From Humisphaera sp. (GTDB lineage: Bacteria; Planctomycetota; Phycisphaerae; Tepidisphaerales; Tepidisphaeraceae), in assembly GCA_025351525.1 (NCBI GenBank), contig JANXVV010000284.1, positions 1-5,605 of the forward strand: a stretch of 5,605 nt of DNA, in the 5' to 3' direction. Under the pieces are notes generated by a model, which saw nothing but the letters and a program-made list of their open reading frames with translations, was not told where the DNA came from and did no database searches. The position numbers and the translations under genes are program-made. This document shows positions 5,431 through 5,605 of this stretch, piece by piece. The first letter of the stretch is position 1. Each line of letters opens with the position of its first letter.

Positions 5431-5527
5431 CACGCCGGGATCGGAGCCTTGGGCGACGACCCGGATTCCGCGATAGACACGTCCGTGCGGAATCCGGGTC
5501 GTCGCCTAAGGCTCCGATCCCGACGTG
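5431..5527. repeat. Long near-perfect palindrome, 41-bp arms
   Basis: The arms 5431-5471 and 5487-5527 are reverse complementary over 41 bases with two mismatches, one of which is a G-T wobble, around a 15-base loop (5472-5486). It is the longest near-uninterrupted stem in the window. On the minus strand it lies 21 bases after the stop of the possible gene at 5549-5605 and is followed by ATTTTC, so it could weakly terminate that gene. No coding signal was seen in it. Confidence 0.85.
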
Positions 5528-5548
5528 TCAAAACAAAGACAATTCAAA

Positions 5549-5605
5549 TTAACCCAACGTCTCCACCATGCTTTTAGAGCAGTTCGCACAATGTGTGACG
5601 ATCCG
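5549..5605 (-). CDS. Possible C-terminal end of a gene entering from the right edge, CxxC motif
   Basis: Reading leftward from the edge, one minus-strand frame gives RIVTHCANCSKSMVETLG and a TAA stop at 5549-5551. The HCANC segment (CxxC) is what a zinc ribbon or redox motif would show, and a stable palindrome follows the stop. Only 18 codons are visible. Another minus frame is also open to the edge, and a plus-strand ATG at 5568 is open too but has no ribosome site. This is the best of three readings, not a firm gene. No family can be named. Confidence 0.3.
   Translation of the reverse strand, partial: RIVTHCANCSKSMVETLG

Noticed and set aside
125..5527. CRISPR array or phage attachment sites among the repeats
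   Set aside because: The palindromes differ in sequence, are not evenly spaced direct repeats with spacers, and there is no cas gene, integrase or tRNA gene.
5568..5605. Plus-strand gene start (ATG at 5568)
   Set aside because: There is no ribosome site in the pyrimidine-rich upstream stretch, and only 12 codons are visible.

Overview
The window is about 5.6 kb of fairly GC-rich bacterial chromosome. It holds ordinary housekeeping-type genes, mostly on the minus strand, one type II toxin-antitoxin pair on the plus strand, and an unusual density of long palindromes in the gaps between genes. The style of the proteins (an APH-fold kinase with an LLKRRARGKDDPF-type motif, a YkuE/YaeI-like metallophosphoesterase behind a small TPR protein) and the GC-rich intergenic hairpins suggest the PVC superphylum, perhaps a planctomycete. 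This is inference from resemblance; there is no rRNA or other taxonomic marker here.

From left to right: the 5' end of a minus-strand gene runs off the left edge (1-74). It has a strong GGAGG ribosome site and a signal-peptide-like N-terminus. A hairpin repeat (125-211) separates it from an APH-family phosphotransferase (237-1361, minus), which has a plausible sigma70-type promoter at 1423-1450. A roughly 150-bp double palindrome (1487-1637) follows and overlaps the 3' end of a metallophosphoesterase gene (1602-2573, minus), supplying its last 11 codons and its stop. A 107-residue TPR protein (2598-2921, minus) lies 24 bases upstream of the phosphoesterase, so the two are probably co-transcribed. 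Another hairpin repeat (2980-3078) sits between the TPR gene and a complete alanine dehydrogenase gene (ald, 3082-4191, minus).

The divergent gap 4192-4385 carries operator-like sequence: a 15-bp palindrome and a tandem repeat around a TATACT box. It leads into a plus-strand Phd/VapB-like antitoxin (4386-4727) and a PIN-domain VapC-like toxin (4724-5122) that overlap by 4 bases. The 426 bases after the toxin (5123-5548) contain no convincing gene but hold a run of palindromes: a small hairpin at the toxin stop and repeats at 5216-5282, 5329-5395 and 5431-5527. The right edge (5549-5605) may hold the last 18 codons of a further minus-strand gene with a CxxC motif.

No CRISPR array, tRNA, rRNA, transposase or integrase was seen. 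The genes do not form one pathway. Alanine dehydrogenase is central amino-acid metabolism, the TPR/phosphoesterase pair and the kinase have unknown substrates, and the toxin-antitoxin pair is an accessory module. The most unusual feature is the set of long palindromes, each of different sequence. At least four of them have arms that are themselves palindromic, an architecture like REP doublets or REPINs.
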